A stretch of DNA of 54,639 bases from CAWDPQ01 sp049642465 (GCA_049642465.1 JBAROV010000237.1:1-54639); one strand, 5' to 3'. Shown: positions 7,270-15,677, numbered from the stretch's first letter. Notes: generated from the sequence alone by a model not told the origin. Numbers and translations: made by a program.

Positions 7270-7299
7270 CGTTCAGGGAGGTTCGCGCCTCCCTGAACG
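7270..7299 (+). terminator. Perfect 12-bp hairpin after csbD
   Basis: CGTTCAGGGAGG (7270-7281) pairs perfectly with CCTCCCTGAACG (7288-7299) around a 6-nt TTCGCG loop, six bases after the csbD stop. Only a short weak T-rich stretch follows (GCTTTCTGC), so it may be a terminator or an mRNA-stabilising 3' hairpin. Confidence 0.65.
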
Positions 7300-7343
7300 C
7301 TTTCTGCACCTCTTCTGAACCGTTTCTTGCTTGTGCTCGCCGC

Positions 7344-8705
7344 GTGGTCTTCCTTCGGCTCCCTCTCGGCGGCCGTACGCTCCCCCGCATCGGACTCATC
7401 CTTAGCGCGATAAATGCTTTCTTTACGCTGGGCACCATCGTTTTCCTGATCGCGTGGACACAGCGGGAGGAGTACGAAGCACTGGGACGAAGTTTTCTCA
7501 AGTACGTCCTGGTGCAGACACACCTCGCCACGGAAAACGTCATCGCGTCGTGGTACTCCTCGATGCTGTTGCTCGCGGTTGCAGTCTGCGCGCTCGCGGC
7601 CTACACGATTCGGACAGTGTCGGACGCCGTCTGGACGCCGCCGTGGCTGCGGCATGGATGGCTGGTGATCGCCGGGGTGTTCGCGCTGCTCTCGTTCGAC
7701 GAGATTGGTTCGATGCACGAGCGCCTCGGGATGGCCGTGTTCTTCGGCGACTCGGCGTGGGGCTGGGTTTACGTACTGGCGCTGCCGATTCTGGCCACGG
7801 CCGGTTACATCCTCGCGTTCGCATGGATGCACATGCGTCGCGTGCCCCTGGCATTCCGGTTTTTCGTCATCGGAACGGCCCTCTACCTGTTCGACCCGAT
7901 CCTCGAGCAGATCGAGATGTCGCTGATTCATGGCGCGGGCGCCGATCCTGAGTCGTGGGCGCGCTTCGCGCACGACGCCTTGCTCGTTCTCGAAGAAGGC
8001 GTGCTGGAACTCTTTGGAACGCTCTGCTTCCTCCTGGGACTCTTGATCTGGCTGCGAGAGGCCGCACGCAACGCCCCGGCACAGACCCTGACGTGGCATG
8101 TCGACGCGGATGCCGCGGCGAGGATTGGCGGGATCGCCGCGCTGATCGCGGCAGTTGGTGTTCCGCTCTCAGCGGCGGCTGCTCGTGTGATGCCGCGGGC
8201 GGACACCGGAATCCCGATCAACTGGTTTCCCGCTGCAACGGCGTTTCTGCTCTTCCTGCTCGCCGCCGCGGCACGCGCGGGTACGCCAACCGCCATGGAT
8301 GTGCAGCGGAGATTCGCTCTTGCGGTCGCCGTCCTCGCCTTGGTGATTTCGGCGTACTTTGGTGCCGGGATTCACGGCTACACCGATTGGGGCGCCTTCG
8401 ATATGATTCGAGAACTGCTCCGAACCGCGCTGGCCGTCGGGTTCGCGGTGTTGTGCGTATTGATGTCGAGGAAGCCGACCGGCGAGTACATCGGCGCGTT
8501 CCTCGTCGCTGCGGCGCTCATGGCGATCGCCATCAACGTTGCCGGTCCGCACGCGGCGCTTGCCGCTGCGCTCGCGGCCGTTGCGTGCGGCACCGGAGTC
8601 GCCTCGCAGGCGGTGATTCCGGCTTCAGAAGCAATAATCGCCGCTCACAGCACGCCGCGTATCTCCCACAGATCCGGGAACGCAGGCCGGCCGACCGTGG
8701 CCTGA
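7344..8705 (+). CDS. Polytopic membrane protein of unknown function
   Basis: The 453-residue product has roughly ten to twelve hydrophobic segments, starting with RIGLILSAINAFFTLGTIVF near residues 15-35 and continuing to residue 435. The first half has charged residues between or beside helices (FDEIGSMHERLG, FDPILEQIEMS) that could be functional. I do not recognise the family. The start is a GTG at 7344 without a strong ribosome binding site, so the true start may differ. Its 3' end overlaps the convergent kynA gene by about 60 bp. It is one of the few plus-strand genes in the window. Confidence 0.75.
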   Translation: MVFLRLPLGGRTLPRIGLILSAINAFFTLGTIVFLIAWTQREEYEALGRSFLKYVLVQTHLATENVIASWYSSMLLLAVAVCALAAYTIRTVSDAVWTPPWLRHGWLVIAGVFALLSFDEIGSMHERLGMAVFFGDSAWGWVYVLALPILATAGYILAFAWMHMRRVPLAFRFFVIGTALYLFDPILEQIEMSLIHGAGADPESWARFAHDALLVLEEGVLELFGTLCFLLGLLIWLREAARNAPAQTLTWHVDADAAARIGGIAALIAAVGVPLSAAAARVMPRADTGIPINWFPAATAFLLFLLAAAARAGTPTAMDVQRRFALAVAVLALVISAYFGAGIHGYTDWGAFDMIRELLRTALAVGFAVLCVLMSRKPTGEYIGAFLVAAALMAIAINVAGPHAALAAALAAVACGTGVASQAVIPASEAIIAAHSTPRISHRSGNAGRPTVA

Positions 8706-9451
8706 AGATACCGCGCACCAGTCGACCCGCCTGTCCCCCGTTTCGTGCCGATCGTTCGCTCGACCATTTTGACGTGACGGTAGCGCCACTCCTGAACGCC
8801 CTCATCGAGATCCACCAGCCGTTCGCAGACCTCGCTGTTGCGGGGGTCCCTTTTGTACAAGTCGATCAGGATCTGTTGGATCTCTGCTGAAGGTTCGATG
8901 GCCGCCGTTGGCTGGCGTTGGAGTTGCGACTGCGGAACCGGATAACCCTCACGACTGAGATAGTGGAGGAACGCATCCCACAGAGTTGGCTCATGCCATC
9001 GCCGGTCGAGCTCGGTCCGCGATCGAGTGCCTTCGGCAAATCGCTCGATGGCGTGCCGCGATTTCTGCCCGAGCACGAACTCGATTTGACGAAATTGATC
9101 AGACTGAAATCCGCTGGCCGCCTCGAGCCGGCTGCGAAACGACATGAATTCAAGCGGAGTCATCGTCTCGAGGATGTCGAGCTGCGCCACGAGCACCTTG
9201 AGAATCGTGAGGATCCGCTTGAAGGTATGCTGCGCACGGACGGCATCGTTCTTCCGCAGCAGCGCCACGGCGCGATCGAATTCGTGCAACAACTGCTTGA
9301 ACCACAGCTCATAGACCTGATGGATGACGATGAAGAGCATTTCATCGTGTTCGGGTCCCTCGGAGCGTGGCTTCTGAAGGCTCAGCAGGGCATCAATCTG
9401 CAGATAGCTTCCGTAGGTGACGGCAGGCGAGTCGGTGCGTGCGTCGGACAT
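8645..9451 (-). CDS. kynA: Tryptophan 2,3-dioxygenase
   Basis: The 268-residue product has the family signature HDEMLFIVIHQVYELWFKQL at residues 35-54 and, near the C-terminus, EWRYRHVKMVERTIGTKRGT followed by GGSTGARYL, where the histidine (about residue 226) should be the axial haem ligand and H44 the distal histidine. It opens the indole ring of L-tryptophan to N-formylkynurenine using haem iron and O2, the first step of the kynurenine pathway. The length is near the usual bacterial 270-285. No kynB, kynU or kmo is adjacent; the cyclase-family gene at 27676 is a distant candidate for formamidase-like chemistry but belongs to another cluster. The 3' end overlaps the convergent membrane-protein gene. 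Confidence 0.96.
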   Translation of the reverse strand: MSDARTDSPAVTYGSYLQIDALLSLQKPRSEGPEHDEMLFIVIHQVYELWFKQLLHEFDRAVALLRKNDAVRAQHTFKRILTILKVLVAQLDILETMTPLEFMSFRSRLEAASGFQSDQFRQIEFVLGQKSRHAIERFAEGTRSRTELDRRWHEPTLWDAFLHYLSREGYPVPQSQLQRQPTAAIEPSAEIQQILIDLYKRDPRNSEVCERLVDLDEGVQEWRYRHVKMVERTIGTKRGTGGSTGARYLQATVGRPAFPDLWEIRGVL

Positions 9452-9468
9452 GACGTCGGATGGGAAGG

Positions 9469-10710
9469 CTAGCGCCCGGAGGGCGAAGTGGTGGCGAACG
9501 ATCCCAGCACCCGGCCGATGAACTCATCCAGCGCGCGTTGCTGGATCCACCGCACGACGACCACGAGGTCGTTCTCCCAATCTACATAGATAATGTTGCT
9601 GCCGTTCCCCTGAAACGTGACCGCGCTCGCCGGAGCTGAAGGCAATGGCTTCCGGCCGGTATTCAGGAACCAGTTCATGTACCCGTATGTCTGGTTCGCC
9701 GGCCCCGGCGTGCGGGCCATCTCAATCCACTTCGGCGAGACGAGTTCGCGGTCGTTCCAACGGCCGTTTCTCAGAAACAAGTAGCCGAACCGCGCCATGT
9801 CCCATGCCGAAATGAACATGCCGCCTCCCCAATGGCCGCCGCCAGTCATCGACTGCACCCGCATCCCGTCGAGATCGATCCACGCATTGTCGTAGCCGTA
9901 CCAACGCCAGGTAGACGAAGCGCCTATCGGTTCCATGAGCTCGTCGCGCAGCACTTGCGGCAAAGGACGCCGCCAGACGTGCAACGCGGCCAGCGCGAGC
10001 ACGTTGACTCGCACGTCGTTGTACTTGTATCGCGTGCCTGGCTCGCTCAGTTTGCGATTCGGCCAATCCGAGGGGCGCTCTCCTTCCGGACGATCGGCCC
10101 AATCGGGTTTCCCCCATAACGTGCCCTGCCAATCGCTCGTCTGGCGAAGCAGGTGCTCCCATGTGATTTTGGAATTGTGCGGACCTTCGAAGAGCGCGCC
10201 GGGCTCATCGTGCAGCACGTAATCCCGCGCTCGGTCGGTGACGTTCTTGATCAACCCGCGCTGCCACGCAAGCCCGACGACGGTCGAGAGAAAACTCTTC
10301 GTGACGCTGAAGGTCATGTCCACGCGCGACGTCTCGCCCCACTGTGCGACGACGTAGCCCTTGTGGATGACGAGCCCGTTGAGTGCGCCTCGCGGCTTCA
10401 CCGGCCCTATCGCGGTGTCAAACGGTTCGCGGCCAAACGTCGTGGCCAAATCAACGGCAAGATCCTTCGTCGCCGGGTTCTCGCTCGCAATGGCAAACTT
10501 GATCGCCGCGTCGAGCTTCGCCGCGTCAATCCCGGACTGGTCTGGCGTGCGCGTCTGCCACTCGCCGCGGGCCGGAAAGTACCGTGCAGCCTGGCCAACT
10601 ACTTTCGCTTCCGACGCGGCGATGAGGGCAAGAGCGAACGCGACGGTGACAGGAGCCCAACTCGCTGCTGGTGTTCCGAATGTGCGATCAACTGGTCGAG
10701 ACGTCGCCAT
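9469..10710 (-). CDS. Exported serine hydrolase of the beta-lactamase class C/PBP fold
   Basis: The start at 10710 gives 413 residues: an N-terminal hydrophobic segment (VTVAFALALIAASEAKVVGQ) as a signal peptide, then a beta-lactamase-related domain. The SxxK motif is seen in MTFSVTKSFLSTVVG, the YxN-like motif in TRYKYNDVRVNVLALAAL, and a C-terminal GNGSNIIYVDWENDLVVVVRW strand. Such enzymes are periplasmic esterases or peptidases more often than true beta-lactamases, and the substrate cannot be told from sequence. AAGGAAG about 8 nt before the ATG at 10710 supports this start over the frame's upstream ATG at 10818. The gene still overlaps the YdeI-family gene by 112 bp. Confidence 0.88.
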   Translation of the reverse strand: MATSRPVDRTFGTPAASWAPVTVAFALALIAASEAKVVGQAARYFPARGEWQTRTPDQSGIDAAKLDAAIKFAIASENPATKDLAVDLATTFGREPFDTAIGPVKPRGALNGLVIHKGYVVAQWGETSRVDMTFSVTKSFLSTVVGLAWQRGLIKNVTDRARDYVLHDEPGALFEGPHNSKITWEHLLRQTSDWQGTLWGKPDWADRPEGERPSDWPNRKLSEPGTRYKYNDVRVNVLALAALHVWRRPLPQVLRDELMEPIGASSTWRWYGYDNAWIDLDGMRVQSMTGGGHWGGGMFISAWDMARFGYLFLRNGRWNDRELVSPKWIEMARTPGPANQTYGYMNWFLNTGRKPLPSAPASAVTFQGNGSNIIYVDWENDLVVVVRWIQQRALDEFIGRVLGSFATTSPSGR

Positions 10711-11210
10711 CGTGTTTCTTCCTTTTTGGCGCTCATTACCCATCCGGTAATGGCGCGGCGATACGAAGGGGCCTGCGCTGCGAAGAAGCGCCAGGCCGTT
10801 TGATTGGCGCGGAAGCACCGTTCCGACGCCGGATCGAACCTCGATGCTTCGCGTTCGTACGAGTAGGCCTGCGAACGAGCAGGATCTCGGCTTTCAAAGA
10901 CCTGCGTCCCGGCCGGATACATCCGGCCCGCCTTGGTCAACTCTCCCACCCGTCGGATGTTCACTGCGCTCCAAATGCTGCGGCGCTGCCGCGGTGAGAA
11001 GCGGATCGTATAGCTCAGGGTGTCCCGTCGCTTTCGCACCCCATCTATCCAGCCGACGCACAACGCTTCGTCGAGCGCCTCCTGATACGTGATCCCTCCT
11101 CGGCCGCTCCCCGCCTTGAAGAACCCAACCAGGAGCTCTTTGGCTGATGCGTGGTGTTGCCCGAGCCAGGTCCTGAATTCTTCCGCGGATTTGAAGAAGG
11201 TGGGTTTCAT
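10599..11210 (-). CDS. YdeI/OmpD-associated family protein (YdhG-like)
   Basis: The 203-residue product starts MKPTFFKSAEEFRTWLGQHH and contains the family core EALDEALCVGWIDGVRKRRD, SYTIRFSPRQRRSIWSAVNI and RVGELTKAGRMYPAG. The YdeI/OmdA family is widespread and its molecular function is not established. The C-terminal 37 codons overlap the downstream serine hydrolase gene in another frame; the tail (SPSRSLLPSSPRRKRK) looks non-conserved. It lies 9 nt downstream of the kinase gene, so it may be cotranscribed with it. Confidence 0.88.
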   Translation of the reverse strand: MKPTFFKSAEEFRTWLGQHHASAKELLVGFFKAGSGRGGITYQEALDEALCVGWIDGVRKRRDTLSYTIRFSPRQRRSIWSAVNIRRVGELTKAGRMYPAGTQVFESRDPARSQAYSYEREASRFDPASERCFRANQTAWRFFAAQAPSYRRAITGWVMSAKKEETRWRRLDQLIAHSEHQQRVGLLSPSRSLLPSSPRRKRK

Positions 11211-11219
11211 GACGCCGGG

Positions 11220-13778
11220 TTACTTTCTGGGTTCCAGCAGCCAGATCTCGTCGGAAATGTGGACGCCGTTGGAGGTCACGAGTGTTCGGGCCGCCATGGA
11301 AATGTCGAACGGATGATTGCTGCCGACGTATTTCACGTCGAATCCCGTCTCGCTTCCAGTGGAGGGATTCACGATCCGGATTTCCTGCGCGCCACCGACG
11401 GTGGACACGAGGAACGCGATGCCTTTGCCGGGCCACCAGACCGGCCAGCCCCCTTCCTGGGTGATGCGGCGCTCGTTTTTGCCATCGGCGTCAATGACAA
11501 AGATGCCGGCTCTGAAGCCGCGGGTCCCACCGAATGCGATGGATTTGCCATCCGGCGACCAGCGGGCCACGGCTCCAGGCGATCGAGTCAGCAATCGTGC
11601 GGGTCCGCCGCTGGCCGGCGCCAGGTACAGGCGTTCGGCGTCGGCTTCGGCACGGGTGAACACAACCAACTCTCCATCGGGGGATATGTCAGCAAAGCCG
11701 TCGTTCGCGTTCCCGCTAAACGACAGCATCTCAGGCGGTCCGCCCTCGCGAGCCACCCTTCCGATGCGCCGGGGAGCATTCCAGGTGTGAAACAAGATGG
11801 CGCTGCCATTCGGGAGGTACTTCGGATACACCTCGCCGCCGTCTCCGGCGGTCACGCGGCGTGGCGTGCCTCCGGAAATAGCTACCGTCCACACGTGCCA
11901 CGACCCATCGACTTCTCCTCTGGTGAAGGCGACTTCCTTTCCGTCGGGCGAAATCGTCGGACCCCAGATGAATGGCATGTGCGAGGTCAATACTTTGGGC
12001 GCGCCACCGTCGAGCGGGTACGTCTCGAGTGCATTCTTCCATCGCGAGTTCACAAACGCGATCGTGCCGTCCTCGGCAATGGTCGGCGCCTCGTCCGCAC
12101 CAGGACCCGTGGTAATTCTGACCGGGGCGCCGCCGTCGCGTGGGTACAGCCAGATGTTTGTCGCCCCTCCTCTGTTCGACGCGTGGAGGATGCCGCTTCG
12201 GTCAGGCGCGTACGAAGGCCAGTCCGAGTGCACGGTGGCGGGATCGTCGCCGAGCTTGCGCGGCGATCCTCCGGACACGGGCACCAGCCAGATCTCTCCG
12301 GCAATTCCACCCGTGCCTCGAACGACAGCCAGTTCCGAGCCGTCGAGCGACCAGGCAGGATTACGAAGAAATGGATACGTCGGATCGCCGGCGAGGACGA
12401 TCTTGGCCTCGGATCCATCCTCACGGGAGACGACGAGTTCCAGTGCCGCGTTGGCTGAGGACTGACGAAGGTAGGCGAGCCGATCGTCCCTCGACCAGGC
12501 TGGAGCATGCGCATTGGAGATTGACGCGAGACGCTCACCACCAAGCGCAGGGAGCACACGGATCTCGGGACTGGTCAAGCCTGGCAGCCGAACGCCGAAG
12601 GCGACGCGTTCACCGTCAAAGGAAAACCTCGGTCCAGCCTCGACGTCGTCGTCGTTGGTCAGCCGGATGCGTGCGCCACCCGCGACGCGCGCGACGTACA
12701 CGTCCACGCGCCCGGCGGCGTCTTCCGCGGCAAATGTCACCATCTTGCCATCCGGCGACAGCGACGGATCCGAGGCGATCGTCACAGAGGACAACACCTG
12801 CGATAAACGCCCGCCGTTGGTCAACCTGTCGGAGAGTGGCGGAGGCGCCGGCCACCATCGCCAGGCCCCGACCGCGACGGCCACGACGAGGGCGCCTGCG
12901 ATCGCCGCGAGCATCGTGCGCGAGTGCGTGGCCGGTGCGTCCGCCGCAGGGCTCATGCCCGATTGAATGGCTTCGAGCGCCGCGCGCGCTTCACTGGCCC
13001 GCTGGTAACGCTGTAGCGGATCTTTGGCCAGACACCGAACAATGACGCCACGCAACCCTACCGGAACGTGGCCCGGCAGGGCCGCGGGGGCTGCTCGAAG
13101 AATCGCCGACGTGAGGTCGAACTGGTTGCGGCCCGTGAACGGCATTTCGCCGGTGGCCATTTCGAACATCAGCACGCCGAGCGCCCAGATATCGCTCCGG
13201 GCGTCGGCAGGATCTCCCAGCAACACTTCTGGCGCGATGCACGCCGTCGTACCCGGAATGCCGCCAAGCGGATCCTGTCGACCGGAACTCGTGTCCGCCG
13301 ATGACGCGACCTGAATGCGGCGGGCGATACCGAAATCGAGCACCTTCGCTCGTCCATCGGCCGCAATGGCGACGTTCGCGCTTTTCAAGTCCCTGTGGAT
13401 CACCCCGCGCTCGTGCGCGTGTGCCAGCGCATCGGCGACTTCGGTCGCGTAACGCACGACATCCTCGAACGACAGCCCGCCGGTTGAAATCATCTGCGAG
13501 AGCGGGCGTCCCTGGACGTACTCCATCGCGATGAACGTCTCGCCTTCGATCTCGGCGACCTCGTAAACTGTGCAGATGTTGGGATGGTTCAGCGCGGAGA
13601 CGGTCCGAGCTTCCTCGAGGACATGGTCGTCTTCGATTGGGAGCGAAGGTTCCTTGCGGACAACCTTCAACGCAACGGTACGCTGCAAGCGTGTGTCGTA
13701 GGCGCGGTAGACCACACCCATGCCGCCGGAGCCAAGTCGAGCGTCAATGCGGTATTGCCCGATCGTCCGACCGATCAT
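11220..13778 (-). CDS. Membrane Ser/Thr protein kinase with PD40/TolB-like propeller
   Basis: The 852-residue protein has an N-terminal PknB-type kinase (about 8-270): glycine loop LGSGGMGVVYRAYD, ATP-lysine K38 in VALKVV, HRDLKSAN at 128-135 with catalytic D130, and DFG at 148-150. A single transmembrane helix lies near 289-307. The remaining 540 residues are repeated PD40/TolB-type blades (SPDGKMVTFAAED, SFDGERVAFG, SPDGKEVAFTRGE, SPDGELVVFTRAE, SPDGKSIAFGGTR) forming an extracytoplasmic beta-propeller that probably senses or binds a ligand. This kinase-propeller layout is common in Acidobacteriota. The next gene in the transcript upstream is the RskA-like coiled-coil protein 15 nt away, so the two are probably coexpressed. 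Confidence 0.95.
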   Translation of the reverse strand: MIGRTIGQYRIDARLGSGGMGVVYRAYDTRLQRTVALKVVRKEPSLPIEDDHVLEEARTVSALNHPNICTVYEVAEIEGETFIAMEYVQGRPLSQMISTGGLSFEDVVRYATEVADALAHAHERGVIHRDLKSANVAIAADGRAKVLDFGIARRIQVASSADTSSGRQDPLGGIPGTTACIAPEVLLGDPADARSDIWALGVLMFEMATGEMPFTGRNQFDLTSAILRAAPAALPGHVPVGLRGVIVRCLAKDPLQRYQRASEARAALEAIQSGMSPAADAPATHSRTMLAAIAGALVVAVAVGAWRWWPAPPPLSDRLTNGGRLSQVLSSVTIASDPSLSPDGKMVTFAAEDAAGRVDVYVARVAGGARIRLTNDDDVEAGPRFSFDGERVAFGVRLPGLTSPEIRVLPALGGERLASISNAHAPAWSRDDRLAYLRQSSANAALELVVSREDGSEAKIVLAGDPTYPFLRNPAWSLDGSELAVVRGTGGIAGEIWLVPVSGGSPRKLGDDPATVHSDWPSYAPDRSGILHASNRGGATNIWLYPRDGGAPVRITTGPGADEAPTIAEDGTIAFVNSRWKNALETYPLDGGAPKVLTSHMPFIWGPTISPDGKEVAFTRGEVDGSWHVWTVAISGGTPRRVTAGDGGEVYPKYLPNGSAILFHTWNAPRRIGRVAREGGPPEMLSFSGNANDGFADISPDGELVVFTRAEADAERLYLAPASGGPARLLTRSPGAVARWSPDGKSIAFGGTRGFRAGIFVIDADGKNERRITQEGGWPVWWPGKGIAFLVSTVGGAQEIRIVNPSTGSETGFDVKYVGSNHPFDISMAARTLVTSNGVHISDEIWLLEPRK

Positions 13779-13793
13779 CGAAACGTCACTGGC

Positions 13794-14858
13794 TCAGGTG
13801 GCTAGGACAACTGCCGCGGAAGGTCGCTGAGCACCCCCCGCGCGTTCCCGGGTGATCATGAAACCTCTGGGCGAGCGAAGCCCCGACGGAAGATCGAACA
13901 CACCGGTGATTCGGCCCGAGCGATCCGATGCGACCAGGCCAAGGCTCACTGAGCCGTCCGCGGTCACGACCCACGCCTGATAAGTCTCCGCATCATCGGA
14001 AAGGAGAGGAAGTTTCGAAGCCACGATCGCGAGACCGAGCGAAGGACTCCAGAGCGCCTGACCCGCAGCGTCGATCGATTTCCCGTAGCCGCGCATCGGC
14101 ATCCGCCGCAGATCAGGTGCGGCGGCGATCGACGCGACACGCTCGGCTTGCGCGGCACGGTTCGCCGCGTCCTCGCTGGCCTGTTCCGTCTTGCGTTCGA
14201 GTGATGCGATCTGTTGATTGGCTTCGCGCCGAACATCAGACGCCTGCTGCTCAGCGGACTCGGCTCGACTCGAGGCATCTCGCAGCGCCCGCGTGAACCA
14301 GGTGTAACCGGCAAACGCCAGAATCAGCAGCGTCGCGGCAAGAAGCGCCGGGAAGAACCTGGGAAGAATCGCCGCGCTGGGCGACGTGGCGTCTTTCGTC
14401 GAGCCCTGGCGAAGTACCTCCGCCGCCTCACGGATCTCCTTGCCGGCTTGCGCAAGTTCCCGTGCGACCCGTTCGTCAAACGCATCGATGCGCGCCTCGG
14501 CCCTCGCAACCGCCTGTTGGGCGGCGCGAACGGCCTCGGCATACGCGTCGAGGAGCCGGCGGCCTCGCTCTTCGAACGCTCTCAGCTGATCGGCCGCCGG
14601 GGTTGCCGCCTCTCTTGCCGCACTTCCCGCAACTCGCTGCACTTCGTCTCGAATGGCTGCCAGGTCACGCACGATCGCGGCGCCGCGCTCCACGACGTCG
14701 GCAAGTTCGAGTTCGAGCCCGCGCACGCGGCTGTGACTCTGCTGCTGCGAACGGAGCGACGCCTCGAACGCACGAAGCTGCGCATCAAGCTCGCTGAGGC
14801 GATCCTCGAGCGACGACTCATCACGCTTGACGGGGAAAGGACGCATCTTTGTTGTCAA
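13794..14858 (-). CDS. Coiled-coil membrane protein with RskA-like anti-sigma domain
   Basis: The 354-residue product has three parts. Residues 1-165 are charged, heptad-rich helix (DRLSELDAQLRAFEASLRSQ and AQQAVARAEARIDAFDERVA). A transmembrane segment (FFPALLAATLLILAFAGYTW) lies near 170-190, followed by a second coiled coil. The last 110 residues resemble the anti-sigma-K factor RskA C-terminal domain (GQALWSPSLGLAIVASKLPL, TYQAWVVTADGSVSLGLVAS, RGFMITRERAGG). RskA proteins bind a sigma factor through a cytoplasmic zinc-finger-type domain; here that part is replaced by coiled coil and no sigma factor gene is adjacent. The domain may instead be an envelope sensor working with the neighbouring kinase. 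The function is inferred. Confidence 0.75.
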   Translation of the reverse strand: MTTKMRPFPVKRDESSLEDRLSELDAQLRAFEASLRSQQQSHSRVRGLELELADVVERGAAIVRDLAAIRDEVQRVAGSAAREAATPAADQLRAFEERGRRLLDAYAEAVRAAQQAVARAEARIDAFDERVARELAQAGKEIREAAEVLRQGSTKDATSPSAAILPRFFPALLAATLLILAFAGYTWFTRALRDASSRAESAEQQASDVRREANQQIASLERKTEQASEDAANRAAQAERVASIAAAPDLRRMPMRGYGKSIDAAGQALWSPSLGLAIVASKLPLLSDDAETYQAWVVTADGSVSLGLVASDRSGRITGVFDLPSGLRSPRGFMITRERAGGAQRPSAAVVLAT

Positions 14859-14865
14859 TGTCCCG

Positions 14866-15429
14866 TCACAGTCGAACTGAAACGATCAGGCCTTTCAGTT
14901 GCGGCAGAAACACCGGTGCGATCGCTAGGCGTGCCGGGTTGGACGCGACATAGATCGTGCGGCGGCGACCCGCTTCGATAGCAAAGCCTATTCCTGCTCC
15001 GGCTGCAATGCCGACCGGGACGGCAACTGCCGACCACTGGACGAAGCATCGGGTACAAAAACGGCCGCCCTCATTCTCGCCGTACGAGCTAGCCGCCGCG
15101 ACTGTGGACGCCAGAGCGACGCCTGCGCCTGTCAGCATCCCGATGCCGACGGCATGCCCCCCGGCCCGGCGGATACTTTTGACCGCGCCGGAGTCGAAGG
15201 TGCGTTCCGCGCCATCGATATTCACCACGAGCGCTCCTCCGCGGAACTGTCGGAACCGCCCCGTGACGCTATCTCCCGATTGATCGCGCACCGCGATGCG
15301 GTCGCCCGGCTGCAACACCTTCGAGCTCGCCAGCTCCTCGAAGGAACTGGCAGGCTGCGCTACCGCTGGCATCGCGGCGAGGCCAAGTACTACAGCCAGT
15401 GCAGCAGCGCCAGGCAGTGCCATCAGCAT
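14866..15429 (-). CDS. Exported hypothetical protein with glycine-zipper-like segments
   Basis: The 187-residue product has a cleavable signal peptide (MALPGAAALAVVLGLAAMPAVAQ, starting at 15429 or at the second Met at 15423), a small beta-rich domain (GDRIAVRDQSGDSVTGRFRQ followed by GGALVVNIDG) and two Gly/Ala-rich hydrophobic stretches (VGIGMLTGAGVALASTVAAA and VAVPVGIAAGAGIGFAIEAG). The N-terminal part looks like a domain found in Acidobacteria proteins that carry similar LQPGDRI phrases. It has two cysteines (CTRC) between the hydrophobic stretches. It starts 3 nt after the selenoprotein stop, so the two genes are probably translated from one transcript. I do not recognise a function. 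Confidence 0.7.
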   Translation of the reverse strand: MLMALPGAAALAVVLGLAAMPAVAQPASSFEELASSKVLQPGDRIAVRDQSGDSVTGRFRQFRGGALVVNIDGAERTFDSGAVKSIRRAGGHAVGIGMLTGAGVALASTVAAASSYGENEGGRFCTRCFVQWSAVAVPVGIAAGAGIGFAIEAGRRRTIYVASNPARLAIAPVFLPQLKGLIVSVRL

Positions 15430-15432
15430 CGA

Positions 15433-15654
15433 TTACGGCAGCCGAATGGCACGAACGATCTCATCATCATCCGGAAATCGCCCTGTCGAGTGTTTTGAAA
15501 ACAACAACTTTCCATCGACCGTCACGTCAAAGACACCGCGGTCGCCGCGGGTCAATTCGGGTTCGATTCCCAACTCACGCTTGAGCGTGGCCGCCAGACC
15601 GGAGGCCTTCGGGAGGTAATTTCAACGTCCACAATAGGTAATCGTGATCCGCAT
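15433..15654 (-). CDS. SelW-like (Rdx family) selenoprotein with in-frame UGA
   Basis: Read from the ATG at 15654 with the TGA at 15622-15624 as selenocysteine (U11), the frame gives 73 residues: MRITITYCGRU, NYLPKASGLAATLKREL, TRGDRGVFDVTVDGKLLFSK and STGRFPDDDEIVRAIRLP, ending with TAA at 15433. This matches the Rdx/SelW thioredoxin-like family end to end: CxxU (C8, U11) at the first strand-helix turn, a short helix, then GxFDVxVDGxLxFSK and GRFPxxxEIV. Family members are 70-95 residues and have CxxC or CxxU. SelW-type proteins are small redox proteins of poorly known partner. Immediately 3' of the UGA lies a convincing bacterial SECIS hairpin. The gene is 23 nt after the GT2 stop and 3 nt before the next gene. 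UGA decoding is inferred, not shown. Confidence 0.88.
15589..15607 (-). promoter_or_regulatory. Bacterial SECIS-like hairpin in the SelW-like gene
   Basis: On the coding strand GGCCTCCGGTCTGGCGGCC follows the UGA after 14 nt. GGCC pairs with GGCC, CC with GG, with one internal T-C mismatch, leaving the 5-nt apical loop GGTCT. The E. coli fdhF SECIS recognised by SelB also has GGUCU at the apex, 18 nt after its UGA; here it is 21 nt after. The position, size and loop fit a bSECIS. Confidence 0.78.
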
Positions 15655-15677
15655 CGGCCTATGCTAGCGCAACCCCT

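Noticed and set aside
15540..15620. GGTTCGATTCC near 15560 looks like a tRNA T-arm
   Set aside because: No acceptor stem, D-arm or anticodon arm can be built around it; the sequence is the coding strand complement of the selenoprotein gene.
15433..15654. Reading the in-frame TGA as a nonsense mutation (pseudogene) or frameshift
   Set aside because: Both sides align to one intact family in the same frame, the TGA is exactly at the CxxU position, and a SECIS-like hairpin follows; a random stop would not have these.
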